A stretch of DNA of 64,000 nucleotides from Ignavibacteriota bacterium (GCA_013285425.1 CP053447.1:1494001-1558000), one strand, 5' to 3'; numbered from the stretch's first letter, positions 1-9,581 are shown. The notes: generated by a model from the sequence alone, not told the origin. Made by a program: numbers and translations.

Positions 1-120
1 ATGAAAAAATCACTTTTGTATTTAGCAGCAAGTTTAACGATAGTTGCTGCTGGTCTTGTATGCAGCCCTGCTTTGTTAACAATCTTTACTGTTTTTTCAA
101 TCATTATTTATTTCTTTTGA
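1..120 (+). CDS. Possible small hydrophobic membrane peptide (39 aa)
   Basis: An ATG at the first base opens a 39-codon frame ending in TGA at 118-120. The product starts MKKSLLYLAAS and is almost wholly hydrophobic after two lysines, so it reads as one membrane segment or a signal-like peptide. The cysteine at about residue 21 follows a valine, which is not a good lipobox. The frame overlaps the 3' end of the polyprenyl synthetase gene, which lies on the other strand, by 17 bp. No ribosome binding site can be judged because the window begins here. It could be a genuine small protein, the broken front of an exported protein, or chance. Confidence 0.3.
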   Translation: MKKSLLYLAASLTIVAAGLVCSPALLTIFTVFSIIIYFF

Positions 121-1099
121 TTAATAAATCTGCAAGCCAATAGAAAATTTCTATTCTGGATTTATCTGATAAATTATCAATTGACCTTAAAGCATTTTCA
201 GTCCGTATAATTATTGCTTTCTTAGCTTCATCCAATACACCTAATTTTTCATAAAGTCTTTTATATTTTTCAATCTGATTAGATCGAATTCCTTTGTTCT
301 TAATAACTTTTAATAAGTCTTCTTTATCTTTACCAGTTGCTCTATCTAAAGCAACAATAAATAAAAAAGTTTTTTTCCCTTCAAGCAAATCCCCGCCGAT
401 TCTTTTTCCAAACTCAGCTTTATCTGCGGTAATATCAAGAAGATCATCCTGTATCTGGAATGCAATTCCTAAATGTTTTCCATAATCAGATAATGATTTT
501 ATGTCATTATTTTTTCCATTTCCAAGATAAGCACCAATTTCACAGCAGGTTTGAAGCAAAGCAGCGGTCTTCTTTGATATCATATCAATATATTCTTCAA
601 GAGATACATTTGCCTTTCTTTCAAAATCGGTATCAAGACTTTGTCCCTCGCATACTTTTACCAATCCATTTGTAAAAGAACTAATTACCTGTTGAGCATT
701 TATATTACAATCTTTTAACAAATACTCGTAAGCAACTGCTAAAAGAGAATCACCGGCAAGAATTGCAGTATTTAAATTATATTTTTTATGCAATGTCAGA
801 TTACCTCTTCTCAGATCAGCATTATCCATTATATCATCGTGGACTAATGTAAAATTGTGCAGCATCTCAACAGATAAAGAAGCATTTAAAACCTTTTGCG
901 GCTCTGCACCAACAGCCATTGCTGATAAGATAACCAGTAGAGGTCTTAATCTTTTACCGCAGCTTTCTAAAATATAAGATGAAGGACCATATAAAGATTC
1001 AGGTTTTCTTTTCTTTAAAGCATTCGCAAGTTTTTTATCAATTATAGCTCTCTGCTGTTCGTAAAACTTATTGAATTTACTATAATCAGAATCTTTCAA
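104..1099 (-). CDS. Polyprenyl (farnesyl/geranylgeranyl-type) diphosphate synthase
   Basis: This trans-isoprenyl diphosphate synthase condenses allylic diphosphates with IPP. The 331-aa length is normal for the family. The first aspartate-rich motif DDIMD is at residues 88-92 and is followed by the conserved RRG. The second motif, QDDLLD, is at 217-222. The residue five places before the first motif is phenylalanine; in this family a bulky residue there usually limits product length to C15-C20, while long-chain enzymes often carry a small residue. Product length remains an inference. The start ATG overlaps the stop of the upstream type 2 IPP isomerase gene by 4 bp, so the two are probably translationally coupled and form an isoprenoid operon. 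Confidence 0.9.
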   Translation of the reverse strand: MKDSDYSKFNKFYEQQRAIIDKKLANALKKRKPESLYGPSSYILESCGKRLRPLLVILSAMAVGAEPQKVLNASLSVEMLHNFTLVHDDIMDNADLRRGNLTLHKKYNLNTAILAGDSLLAVAYEYLLKDCNINAQQVISSFTNGLVKVCEGQSLDTDFERKANVSLEEYIDMISKKTAALLQTCCEIGAYLGNGKNNDIKSLSDYGKHLGIAFQIQDDLLDITADKAEFGKRIGGDLLEGKKTFLFIVALDRATGKDKEDLLKVIKNKGIRSNQIEKYKRLYEKLGVLDEAKKAIIIRTENALRSIDNLSDKSRIEIFYWLADLLIKRNK

Positions 1100-2139
1100 A
1101 ATAGAAATTCCTTTCTTATGATTTTACCTTTTTTTAATTCATTAAGATTTTTTGAGCCAGTTAAAAACATTACTTTCTTAAGATAATCAAACCAGTCTTT
1201 AATAAGAGCGATAACACTTTCTTCACCGTTATTAATAAGTGTCTGTAGAATAATTCTTGCTGAAGCGGTTAAATCAGAACCAAGCGCAAATGCAGCAGCA
1301 AGATCATGTGCAGAATTAATTCCGCCTGAACCAATAAGAAGAAAATTAAATTTCTTTTTAAGCGGATAAATTTCTTTCAGACAATAAGCGGTAGGTAATC
1401 CCCAGTCCCAAAAAGGATTTTGAGTTTCTTTGTTTCTCAAAATTTCAACACCAGCCCAGCTTGTTCCGCCTGCACCGGCTACATCAATTCCTTTTACTCC
1501 GGCTTCAAGTAATTTAATTGCAGCACTTTTGCTTATACCGGAACCAACTTCTTTAATAAAGATTGGAACTTTTGATTTGCTTACTAACTTTTCAAGTTTT
1601 TTCAACAAACCTGTAAAATGCGGTTCACCTTCCTTCTGAAGCAATTCCTGCAAAGGATTTAAATGTATATAAAAAGCATCCGCCTCAAGCATATCAATAA
1701 GTTTAAGAATTGCTTTTAATTCTTTTGATTGAACCAACTGCGCTGCACCGATATTACCAAAAACAGGTACAGCAGAAGAATTCTTCCTGATTATTTTATA
1801 ACTATTATGATACTTTTCATCTTCCAAAGCTTGCCTTTGACTTCCTACACCAATAGGAATTTTTAAATATTGCGCTACATTAGAGAGTCTTTCATTTATC
1901 AGCTCTGCTTCACTGGTACCGCCAGTCATACAAGAAATTAAAAACGGGTATTCGATGTTGTATGAAAATAATTTTGTTTTAAAAGAAATTTTGGAAAGAT
2001 CAACTTCAGTTATAGCATTGTGGATAAACTCATATTTTTCAAATCCGCTTGTTTTGGTTTTAAATGAAACATCATCGGTCATACAAAGATCAATGTGTTC
2101 TTTTTTTCGCTTAGATATATCTGCTATGGATTCAGTCAT
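1096..2139 (-). CDS. fni: Type 2 isopentenyl-diphosphate delta-isomerase
   Basis: This FMN- and NAD(P)H-dependent enzyme interconverts IPP and DMAPP in the cytoplasm. Its 347-aa length fits the family. The N-terminal RKKEH motif (residues 11-15) and the MTGG motif are typical, followed by GSQRQAL, an AGGTSW segment and a GSGGI phosphate-binding loop of the TIM barrel. The gene comes first in a two-gene unit with the polyprenyl synthetase, so the isomerase supplies the allylic starter for its downstream partner. It is unrelated in sequence to the type 1 (Nudix) isomerase. I see nothing broken in it. Confidence 0.95.
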   Translation of the reverse strand: MTESIADISKRKKEHIDLCMTDDVSFKTKTSGFEKYEFIHNAITEVDLSKISFKTKLFSYNIEYPFLISCMTGGTSEAELINERLSNVAQYLKIPIGVGSQRQALEDEKYHNSYKIIRKNSSAVPVFGNIGAAQLVQSKELKAILKLIDMLEADAFYIHLNPLQELLQKEGEPHFTGLLKKLEKLVSKSKVPIFIKEVGSGISKSAAIKLLEAGVKGIDVAGAGGTSWAGVEILRNKETQNPFWDWGLPTAYCLKEIYPLKKKFNFLLIGSGGINSAHDLAAAFALGSDLTASARIILQTLINNGEESVIALIKDWFDYLKKVMFLTGSKNLNELKKGKIIRKEFLF

Positions 2140-2313
2140 TTATGAATTGCTATAAAATTTAGGTGCAAAATATATAAAATAAAATAAAGTTGCAGTTACT
2201 CTTAAAAGATAAGATTACATTTGAATTTTAGTTTTCACTGAAACTTGTTATCTAAATTAAAATTGATTCTTTATTTTTCAGTGCAGATAAATAAATTATC
2301 CTTAGGAACAATT

Positions 2314-3816
2314 ATGAATAAACCGCGTCTATCTTTCTGGCAAATCTGGAATATGTCTTTTGGTTTCCTTGGTATTCAGTTTGGATTTGCCCTGCAGAAT
2401 GCAAATGTCAGCAGAATTTTTGAAACTCTTGGAGCTAATATTGATGCAATCCCTATTTTATGGATTGCCGCACCTGTAACCGGATTAATTGTTCAGCCAA
2501 TTATCGGTCATATCAGTGATAAGACATGGAATAAACTTGGAAGACGAAGACCTTTCTTTTTAGCTGGAGCATTACTCGCATCTGCTGCTATTATTATTAT
2601 GCCTAACTCACCTGTATTATGGGTTGCTGCCGGAATGCTCTGGATTATGGATGCATCAATAAATATTTCTATGGAACCTTTCAGAGCATTTGTCGGTGAT
2701 ATGCTGCCTTCTGAACAAAGAACTGTTGGCTTTTCGATGCAGAGTTTTTTTATCGGTGTCGGTGCAATTGTTGCTTCCGCATTACCCTATATGATGACAA
2801 ATTGGTTCGGTATCTCCAACACCGCAGCTGCTGGTGAAATTCCTGACTCTGTAAAATTTTCATTCTATATCGGCGGAGCAGTTTTTTTACTTGCTGTTCT
2901 TTACACAGTTTTCACAACTAAAGAATATTCGCCCGAAGAATTAAAAAAATTCAGTGAGCATGAAAATAAATCAGAAATAAAAAGATCACTTGATAATACT
3001 CCGGTCTCAGCATCTGCTTTTAATAGATACGGAATGATCTGGATTGCAGCCGGACTAATTGGTTCAGCACTTTTATATTTTTTCCTTCAGGAAAATGATT
3101 ACGGACTTTATGTGCTTTTTATTGGTTCTGTAATTTTTGGATTACTGCAATTAATAGCTGGAGTTTTTACCAATAAAAGTAAAACTTCGTCAGGATTAGT
3201 TTCTATTTTAAATGATCTTTACAAAATGCCTAAAACAATGAAACAGCTTGCAGTAGTTCAATTCTTTACATGGTTCGCTTTATTTGCAATGTGGATTTAT
3301 ACAACACCGGCAGTTACTCATCATATTTACGGTGCTACTGATCCGGCTTCAGAATTATATAATCAAGGTGCAGATTGGGTTGGAGTTTTGATGGCTGTAT
3401 ATAATGGTTTTGCAGCTATTATGGCTTTTGTAATTATGTGGATTGCTAAACTTACAAATCGTAAAACTGTACATATAATATCCTTAATTATCGGAGGAAT
3501 TTCATTTGCATCTTTTTATGTAATTAAGGACCCAAACTTACTTTTAATATCAGAACTTGGAATCGGATTAGCCTGGGCATCAATTCTTGCAATGCCTTAT
3601 GCAATTCTTGCAGGTTCACTTCCTGCAGAAAAGATGGGAGTTTATATGGGTATCTTTAATTTTTTTATTGTAATCCCGCAGATAACAGCAGCAGCAATAT
3701 TAGGATTTTTTGTAAGATCAATTTTTAATGGTGAAGCAATTTACGCTCTTTTACTCGGCGGTGCTTCAATGATATTATCCGGAATATTTACAATGTTTGT
3801 TGATGATGTAGATTGA
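2314..3816 (+). CDS. MFS sugar transporter, SLC45/maltose-type
   Basis: An integral membrane carrier of about 500 residues with around twelve hydrophobic segments. The loop after the second segment carries the KLGRRRPF motif typical of the SLC45/GPH-like sugar porters. The longest open frame starts at 2245, but its first 23 residues look unlike a protein start. The ATG at 2314 (MNKPRLSFWQ) has an AGGA a few bases upstream and begins exactly where homologues usually begin, so I choose it. It faces away from the isoprenoid operon and converges on the EamA gene. A similar MFS carrier sits directly behind the GH13 gene at 4797-6290, so both probably move maltose or maltodextrins. The substrate is inferred. 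Confidence 0.85.
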   Translation: MNKPRLSFWQIWNMSFGFLGIQFGFALQNANVSRIFETLGANIDAIPILWIAAPVTGLIVQPIIGHISDKTWNKLGRRRPFFLAGALLASAAIIIMPNSPVLWVAAGMLWIMDASINISMEPFRAFVGDMLPSEQRTVGFSMQSFFIGVGAIVASALPYMMTNWFGISNTAAAGEIPDSVKFSFYIGGAVFLLAVLYTVFTTKEYSPEELKKFSEHENKSEIKRSLDNTPVSASAFNRYGMIWIAAGLIGSALLYFFLQENDYGLYVLFIGSVIFGLLQLIAGVFTNKSKTSSGLVSILNDLYKMPKTMKQLAVVQFFTWFALFAMWIYTTPAVTHHIYGATDPASELYNQGADWVGVLMAVYNGFAAIMAFVIMWIAKLTNRKTVHIISLIIGGISFASFYVIKDPNLLLISELGIGLAWASILAMPYAILAGSLPAEKMGVYMGIFNFFIVIPQITAAAILGFFVRSIFNGEAIYALLLGGASMILSGIFTMFVDDVD

Positions 3817-3860
3817 CCGGCATAAAATTATTAAAAATTACTTTTGGTTTTAATCTTTAT

Positions 3861-4703
3861 CTAAAGTTTTAAAAAAACTATCGCTGCAATACCAACTGCA
3901 ATAGCAATTTTGCCAAACAGATTAATTTTTTCCTTCCAGAAAATATACGCACCTATTGCTGTAAGCAGAATAACCCCGATGTTCTGAACAGGAAAAACAA
4001 TAATAGCAGGCAATGTTAATAGTGCAGCTAAAAGAAAGTGAATTGTTAAGACATTCGGAAGACCGAGTACTAAACCAATCATATATGTTTGCTTATCGTA
4101 TTTTATTTTAGCTGATAAGATTCTTGTTAATGTATAAAGAAATGCAAAGAAAAAGATCATGAAAACAAATGTTTCTTTCTCAGCAATATCAAAAGTCCGT
4201 TCAAATATTTTCATAGAAAAATCAACAACACCAATTCCAATTAACAACAGGAAAAGGTAAAAATATTTTTTTACTGAATCTGCAATACTGTCGTGATTTT
4301 TGAGTGATAAATAAAACAGATAAAGCGTCAACAGAACAAGAACGAATCCTATAATTATATTCTGACTTGGTTTTTCATCAAACAATATGATAGAAAAAAT
4401 AACCGGAATAATAATAGATAATCTGGCACTGACAGTAGCAAGAGCTGTTCCTGCAAAACTGATAGCTTTTGAATAAATCACAAAAGTTTCTGCAAAAATT
4501 ATCCCAAGAAATACTGCAAACAATACAGCACTCCATGAAAAATGAAAACCGCCTTTATATATTATTAGCCCCAATGCGAAAACAGAAGCAGTCAGATAAT
4601 TACCATTTATCAATAATATAATATTTGTTTTTCTTACGCTTCCATATTTTAAGAGAAGAGCTAAACTTGATGAGCAGATGATTGCTAAAACTAAAAAAAC
4701 CAT
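3861..4703 (-). CDS. EamA/DMT-family membrane transporter
   Basis: A 280-aa protein consisting almost entirely of about ten hydrophobic helices in two halves, the layout of the drug/metabolite transporter superfamily (EamA type). The family exports or exchanges small metabolites, but the substrate cannot be read from sequence. The C-terminal half (IGAYIFWKEKINLFGKIAIA) contains the usual WKE-x(3) segment near the last helix pair. It lies downstream of the GH13-MFS pair on the same strand, with a gap of about 90 bp, so it may be transcribed with them or alone. Its 3' end converges on the MFS gene at 2314-3816. Confidence 0.8.
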   Translation of the reverse strand: MVFLVLAIICSSSLALLLKYGSVRKTNIILLINGNYLTASVFALGLIIYKGGFHFSWSAVLFAVFLGIIFAETFVIYSKAISFAGTALATVSARLSIIIPVIFSIILFDEKPSQNIIIGFVLVLLTLYLFYLSLKNHDSIADSVKKYFYLFLLLIGIGVVDFSMKIFERTFDIAEKETFVFMIFFFAFLYTLTRILSAKIKYDKQTYMIGLVLGLPNVLTIHFLLAALLTLPAIIVFPVQNIGVILLTAIGAYIFWKEKINLFGKIAIAVGIAAIVFLKL

Positions 4704-4796
4704 TAATTACCTATTTAATGAATGCTGAATTGTTTCTTATACTTTTTTATCTGAGTTATCAAAAGATCAATCGCTGTACAGTATTCTATATTTTTT

Positions 4797-6290
4797 TTAC
4801 TTATGTGATACAAGATCTGCAGTTGATCTTGGCTCTTTAATAAACAACCAGAAGACAACTGAAAAACAGACAAATACTCCGCAAAGAATATAAAGCAACT
4901 GATAATTTTGTGTTTCGGAAATTATATTTGCTACTCCCTGACTCATCATTTGCGGTAAAACAACAGCAAGATTAAATATTCCCATAAACAATCCCATTTT
5001 ATTCTGATTTATTCTTTCCGTAACAATTGAAAATACAATAGAGATTACTGCCGACCATCCAATACCGGTTAAAAACATACCCGAATAAAAATTAAGTTCA
5101 TGTTTTCCAAAAAAAGCGATATAAAAATAACCAACTGCACTAAAGATTAAAGCTGCGGTATATGTTCTTACTCTTCCAATCTTTTTTGCTATTGCGGATA
5201 ATGCCATTGGAAACACGGCACCAACGGCATTAAGGATTAAAAACCCAAAAGAAATTATATTACCGGTTGTTGTATCTTTTGTTTGTTCAACACCGGTTAA
5301 GAACTCAGCAAATTTATTAGCAAACACATTTGTAAGATCAAGATTCGGAATGATCTGCTTGTCTATAAAAAAACCTGTCATAACAAACATACTTTGAAAT
5401 GCAATCCATGTAAAAGTATGGGCTAACATTATCTTTTGAAACTCTATGTTATCAGATTTATCTGTTTTACTTTTATATATAATATATACACCGATTATAA
5501 CTGTATAAATCAAAGCGGAAATCAAAAGCGGGTTGTGAATTGCTCTTAATTCAATTTGATAGAAATGAAAGATCAGACTGAATACACCAAAAACTAAAAA
5601 TCCATACAAAGGAAAAATAGATTTGAAAATATCCATCACAGTATGGGCATCTTCTTTTGATTCTTTAAGTCCTTCTAATTCTCTTGGCTCTTCTATTATT
5701 AAAATTGGAAAGACAGAACAAACTAATACAAATACTGAGGCAATCAGTAAAAGAGTTTCATTACCAAAAACCATAGAAAGGAAATATGCTAATACACCAA
5801 AGGTACCAGATATAACCTGCATCCATACATAACCCGCTGTTCTTTTCTTCCCTTCCGGGGTAAGATCTGCAATAATAGATCTGGCAGGATTGAATGTAAC
5901 GTTAATAGATAAATCCAGCATCAATGCTATAACAGATGCTATTAAAATTATATTAGTAATTCCGGTTGCTTCAGAGATAACACCAATCTGGGGTAAGGCT
6001 AAGAACATCAAAGCACCTATAATTCCTCCAATAATTATAAAAGGTCTTCGTCTGCCTTTCATAAACCATACATTATCGCTTATCATTCCAACAATAACTT
6101 GTCCAAAAATTCCTGCAAGCGGTCCTGCCAGCCAAACAAATGCAACTTCATGAATGTTTAAACCGAATTTTTTGTTAAGTATCCAGCTTAAAGCTGCAAT
6201 CTGAGTTGAAAGTGCAAATCCAACAGCAGTTGCCGGCAGTGCAAGTATTGCATAAAAAGTGTTGGTAAGTTTTTTCTGAATCTCTAACAT
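4797..6290 (-). CDS. MFS sugar transporter, SLC45/maltose-type
   Basis: A 497-aa membrane carrier related to the one at 2314-3816. The conserved loop motif reads KGRRRPFIIIGG. About twelve membrane segments are visible, plus an unusual central insertion (roughly residues 310-345, around NVFANKFAEFLTGVEQTKD) predicted to sit in a loop. The gene starts 22 bp after the stop of the GH13 enzyme on the same strand, so the two are probably co-transcribed and handle the same sugar. The enzyme carries a signal peptide, so a plausible scheme is extracytoplasmic cleavage of cyclic or linear maltodextrins followed by uptake through this carrier. The scheme is inference; the domain assignments are not. 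Confidence 0.85.
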   Translation of the reverse strand: MLEIQKKLTNTFYAILALPATAVGFALSTQIAALSWILNKKFGLNIHEVAFVWLAGPLAGIFGQVIVGMISDNVWFMKGRRRPFIIIGGIIGALMFLALPQIGVISEATGITNIILIASVIALMLDLSINVTFNPARSIIADLTPEGKKRTAGYVWMQVISGTFGVLAYFLSMVFGNETLLLIASVFVLVCSVFPILIIEEPRELEGLKESKEDAHTVMDIFKSIFPLYGFLVFGVFSLIFHFYQIELRAIHNPLLISALIYTVIIGVYIIYKSKTDKSDNIEFQKIMLAHTFTWIAFQSMFVMTGFFIDKQIIPNLDLTNVFANKFAEFLTGVEQTKDTTTGNIISFGFLILNAVGAVFPMALSAIAKKIGRVRTYTAALIFSAVGYFYIAFFGKHELNFYSGMFLTGIGWSAVISIVFSIVTERINQNKMGLFMGIFNLAVVLPQMMSQGVANIISETQNYQLLYILCGVFVCFSVVFWLFIKEPRSTADLVSHK

Positions 6291-6312
6291 AAATTTTAAC
6301 CTTAATTATTTT

Positions 6313-8148
6313 CTACATTTCGAGCAAAAATATTTCTGCTGTTTTTCTTTTAATGTTTATTTTACTTTTTTCGGTAATCTCAAGTTCTTTTTCTGATTTA
6401 ATGTTTTTAATCTTTTTTGTTAAGCCAAGGGTTTCTTTATAATTCTGCAGATCAACTTCTGCATCTGCATCATTTCCGTTTATAACAATCATTGTCTTTT
6501 CATTTTCGGTTACTCTGAAATAAACATAAATATTATTGAATGGGAAAAAGTGAATCAGTCTGCCTTCAGAAAGTGAATAATAATTTTTTCTTATTTCAAT
6601 TAGATTTTTTGTAAAGTCAAAAATATCGTTCTGATAATTATTCCTACCGCTTTCAGTGAAAGCATTTTGTGAATCATCTTCAAATCCACCGGGAAAAACT
6701 GATCGTATTGTCCCATGTCTTTCATCTCCAACAATTCCGATTTCAGATCCATATAATATTTTTGGTATTCCCCGTGTTGTTAGCAATATTGTCAACGCTA
6801 TTTTGTATTTATCAACATCATTATTTGCAGTAAATAAACCTCTTGCAATATCATGATTATCAATAAATGTTAACAGGTTATTTGAATCGTGATATAAATA
6901 ATCTTTTGCAAGTGTATTAAAAACTCCATCAAGATTTTTTTTACCGCTAAGATAATCTCTTAAAGCATCGGACAGACCAAAATCGGTAACACATGGTAAA
7001 TGTGAATCCGGTTTAATACCAAATTTATTTTCCCGTTGATAAGCAGCAAGAAAAGCGGGTTCACCTGTCCAGATTTCTCCAACAATATTCAGTGTCGGAT
7101 ATTCGATTAAAATTTCTTTAACCCAATCACTCATAGCATATTGATTGCAATATGGATAAGTATCCTCCCGGATCCCATCAATGCCTGCGTACTCAATCCA
7201 CCAAATGGTATTTTGCAGAAGATATTTTTTTAAGAAAGGATTTGTCTGGTTCAAATCGGGCATATAATTTTCAAACCAGCCATTCCAGGTATGCTTTACT
7301 GCTTCATCCGGACTATAAAGATCAGGAAAAGTCATTTTGTTATGATTTGCCGGAAGATGATTTTCTACTGTTCCGTTAATCCAATCTTTAAACGGAAGAT
7401 CTTTCATCCACCAATGATTTATTCCGATATGATTTGAAACATGATCCATTATGATTTTCAAGCCATTATCGTGAGCATTTTTAACCAGTGCCTTGTATAA
7501 TTCATTAGTTCCAAACCTCGGATCAATTCTGTAAAGATCGGTTGCTGCGTAACCATGATAACTCATCCACATATTGTTTTCAAGCATCGGTGTTATCCAG
7601 ATTGCAGTTACACCGAGATTTTTCAAATAATCCAATCTGGAAATTATCCCTTCAATATCTCCGCCCCTTCTTCCGTCCAAATCATTTGAAGTAAATTGAT
7701 CCAAGCTGTCATCTATCTTATTATTTGCAGGATTACCATCACAAAATCTGTCTGCCATTATCAGATATACAACATCATTTTGATTAAAACCATTGAATCT
7801 GTATTCATTATTTTCTCTGTACACAATTGGATATTTAATTACAGTATCTTGTTCATCTCTGCTGAATCCTATTTCAAAACTATAATTAGATTTTACGTTA
7901 TCAGGAATATATAAATCAAGAAAAATGTAATTTGGACTTTCCGCTTTACTAACCTTTACAATTTCAATAGGACCGTGCTGAGGATAAATTTCTACTTCTG
8001 ATATATTCTTGCCATAAACCATTATCTGAACGGTATCATGCTTCATCCCCGTCCACCAGTTTGGCGGTTCAATTCTTTCTATTTCAAAATGCTGTGCAAT
8101 AATTGAAATTGAAAAAATTAAATTCCAGATAAATAATTTCTTGTTCAC
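6313..8148 (-). CDS. Alpha-amylase family (GH13) cyclomaltodextrinase/neopullulanase-like enzyme
   Basis: A glycoside hydrolase that cleaves alpha-1,4 glucans, probably exported: the first 19 residues (MNKKLFIWNLIFSISIIAQ) form a signal peptide. Residues from about 20 to 110 fit the N-terminal beta-sandwich of cyclomaltodextrinases. The TIM barrel follows, with conserved region I DHVSNH, the nucleophile Asp329 in GIREDTYPY, the acid/base Glu358 in VGEIW and Asp433 in IDNHD. A short beta C-terminal domain ends the 611-aa chain. All three catalytic acids are present, so the enzyme should be active. It heads an operon with the SLC45-like MFS gene. SusA-like neopullulanases of Bacteroidetes are the nearest functional comparison. 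A palindrome at 8192-8214 lies in its upstream region. Confidence 0.92.
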   Translation of the reverse strand: MNKKLFIWNLIFSISIIAQHFEIERIEPPNWWTGMKHDTVQIMVYGKNISEVEIYPQHGPIEIVKVSKAESPNYIFLDLYIPDNVKSNYSFEIGFSRDEQDTVIKYPIVYRENNEYRFNGFNQNDVVYLIMADRFCDGNPANNKIDDSLDQFTSNDLDGRRGGDIEGIISRLDYLKNLGVTAIWITPMLENNMWMSYHGYAATDLYRIDPRFGTNELYKALVKNAHDNGLKIIMDHVSNHIGINHWWMKDLPFKDWINGTVENHLPANHNKMTFPDLYSPDEAVKHTWNGWFENYMPDLNQTNPFLKKYLLQNTIWWIEYAGIDGIREDTYPYCNQYAMSDWVKEILIEYPTLNIVGEIWTGEPAFLAAYQRENKFGIKPDSHLPCVTDFGLSDALRDYLSGKKNLDGVFNTLAKDYLYHDSNNLLTFIDNHDIARGLFTANNDVDKYKIALTILLTTRGIPKILYGSEIGIVGDERHGTIRSVFPGGFEDDSQNAFTESGRNNYQNDIFDFTKNLIEIRKNYYSLSEGRLIHFFPFNNIYVYFRVTENEKTMIVINGNDADAEVDLQNYKETLGLTKKIKNIKSEKELEITEKSKINIKRKTAEIFLLEM

Positions 8149-8191
8149 TTAATTCCAATTTTTTACAAAGCAAAATTAGTTAATATTTGAT

Positions 8192-8214
8192 ATGATTACA
8201 GTATGTGTAATCAT
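8192..8214. promoter_or_regulatory. Palindrome upstream of the GH13 gene, possible operator
   Basis: Two perfect 8-bp arms, ATGATTAC and GTAATCAT, flank a 7-bp centre. The site lies 44 bp upstream of the GH13 start and 135 bp upstream of the divergent lipoprotein gene, where a repressor or activator of sugar genes could bind. No copy was noticed elsewhere in the window. Chance is possible in DNA this AT-rich. Confidence 0.3.
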
Positions 8215-8348
8215 GATTTTTAACAGTTTTATGAGAATTATGTGATTTGTTCAGTCCATATATAAAGGTTAATTTTACAATGTTCTTTTTAATAATTATT
8301 AAAACAGAGTAAAATCTTATTATTGAACAAAATCAAGGGAGAATAATC

Positions 8349-9026
8349 ATGAAGAACAAATTTTTTGCATCTTTAATACTCACCATATCTATTCTTTTTT
8401 TTGCCTGCGATAAAGAAGAAGATTCAAAAGATCCAAACATTATAAATGGAGAAACCAATATTGGTATAAATACAGTTGGAAATTCGTTTGGGGCTTCAGT
8501 AAAAGTGGGTAATACAAATACCAATATTTGGGATTCAGTTTACATAGTAAGTAATAATAATGGTATAATAACTTTAAAAGTTAAAGCGGATTTAACAAAA
8601 TCGCCGGCACTTTCATCAATCAATGCTGCAATACCTGATGCTTATAAGGATCAAAGTGGAAAAATAGACGCAAGTGTTACTTTTAAAAGTACCTCAGAAG
8701 GAATACAAGATTATGGACTTTTCAATAAAACCGGGAAATACCATACAATAGCAAAGTATGATGCAGTTGTTGGTGATACTTATCCTATGAAGAAAGATGA
8801 TGGAACAGAAATAGTAAGAACTGTAACGGAAAGAACAAATCAGGATGATTTCCCGTATGGCTTTTATTCTATCAAAACTATAAAAGTTGAAGAAGACCCT
8901 AAGATTCCGGGTATTAAAAAGAAAGTTTACAGAGTTAATCACAAATTTGGTTTAGTATGGTTTGAAATCGAGATGGAAGATGGTTCAAAAGCCAGTTCTT
9001 ATATCTATGCTAATTATACAAACTAA
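8349..9026 (+). CDS. Hypothetical lipoprotein
   Basis: A 225-aa protein with a lipoprotein signal: a basic start, a hydrophobic stretch and then FFAC with the cysteine at residue 20. The residues right after the cysteine are acidic (DKEED), which in Bacteroidetes relatives is associated with export to the cell surface. The rest is beta-rich with no recognised domain, and a PMKKDDGTE-like segment sits mid-protein. A strong ribosome binding site (AGGGAGA) precedes the ATG by about 8 bp. A small membrane-protein gene follows 12 bp after its stop and is probably in the same transcript. I do not recognise a function. Confidence 0.75.
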   Translation: MKNKFFASLILTISILFFACDKEEDSKDPNIINGETNIGINTVGNSFGASVKVGNTNTNIWDSVYIVSNNNGIITLKVKADLTKSPALSSINAAIPDAYKDQSGKIDASVTFKSTSEGIQDYGLFNKTGKYHTIAKYDAVVGDTYPMKKDDGTEIVRTVTERTNQDDFPYGFYSIKTIKVEEDPKIPGIKKKVYRVNHKFGLVWFEIEMEDGSKASSYIYANYTN

Positions 9027-9038
9027 ATTCTGATCACT

Positions 9039-9512
9039 ATGAATATTCTTCTGCCAAGGAAGTTTAGATTAGCAGGATTTATTCTTGCTTTTATTGGAAT
9101 TGTTCTTGGTGTTATTCGTTTTTATTTTGATATAAAACTAAAGATTTTTGATGTCAAAGTATTTGCAGTTTACTCCAAGTATTTTGAAACTAATTATTTA
9201 AGTATAATATCAAATCATGTATCAGAGGAATTGACAGCCCTGTTTTTAATAACCGGGCTGTTTTTTATTTGCTTTTCTAAAGAAAAAGATGAAACCGAAT
9301 CAATACAGACAATTAGATTAAAATCTTTTCTCTTAACTTTTTATTTAAACACTGCGTTCATACTTTTTTCATTTCTGTTTATTTACGGTTTTGTATTTAT
9401 ACACATACTTATAATTAATCTTTTTAGTCCACTCATTATTTTTATTATTGTTTTCAATTGGCTCAAATTCAAAGCGAAACAAAAAAGTAAAAATAATCTA
9501 AGCATCAGTTAA
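9039..9512 (+). CDS. Hypothetical membrane protein
   Basis: A 157-aa protein with four apparent hydrophobic segments: near residues 10-28, 65-82, 95-120 and 120-142. It ends in a lysine-rich tail (KFKAKQKSKNN). It lies 12 bp downstream of the lipoprotein gene on the same strand and before smpB, so it probably shares the lipoprotein transcript. No family is recognised and no catalytic motif is visible. Confidence 0.6.
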   Translation: MNILLPRKFRLAGFILAFIGIVLGVIRFYFDIKLKIFDVKVFAVYSKYFETNYLSIISNHVSEELTALFLITGLFFICFSKEKDETESIQTIRLKSFLLTFYLNTAFILFSFLFIYGFVFIHILIINLFSPLIIFIIVFNWLKFKAKQKSKNNLSIS

Positions 9513-9581
9513 AAAACTTTAATCAGAATTCCTTGCATTTTAATACATTTAGTTTGATTTTTGCTTTTCGTTTTGAAGAAA

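Noticed and set aside
2140..2313. Extended N-terminus of the MFS protein starting at 2245
   Set aside because: The first 23 residues do not look like a carrier start; the ATG at 2314 has a better ribosome binding site and matches the usual start of the family.
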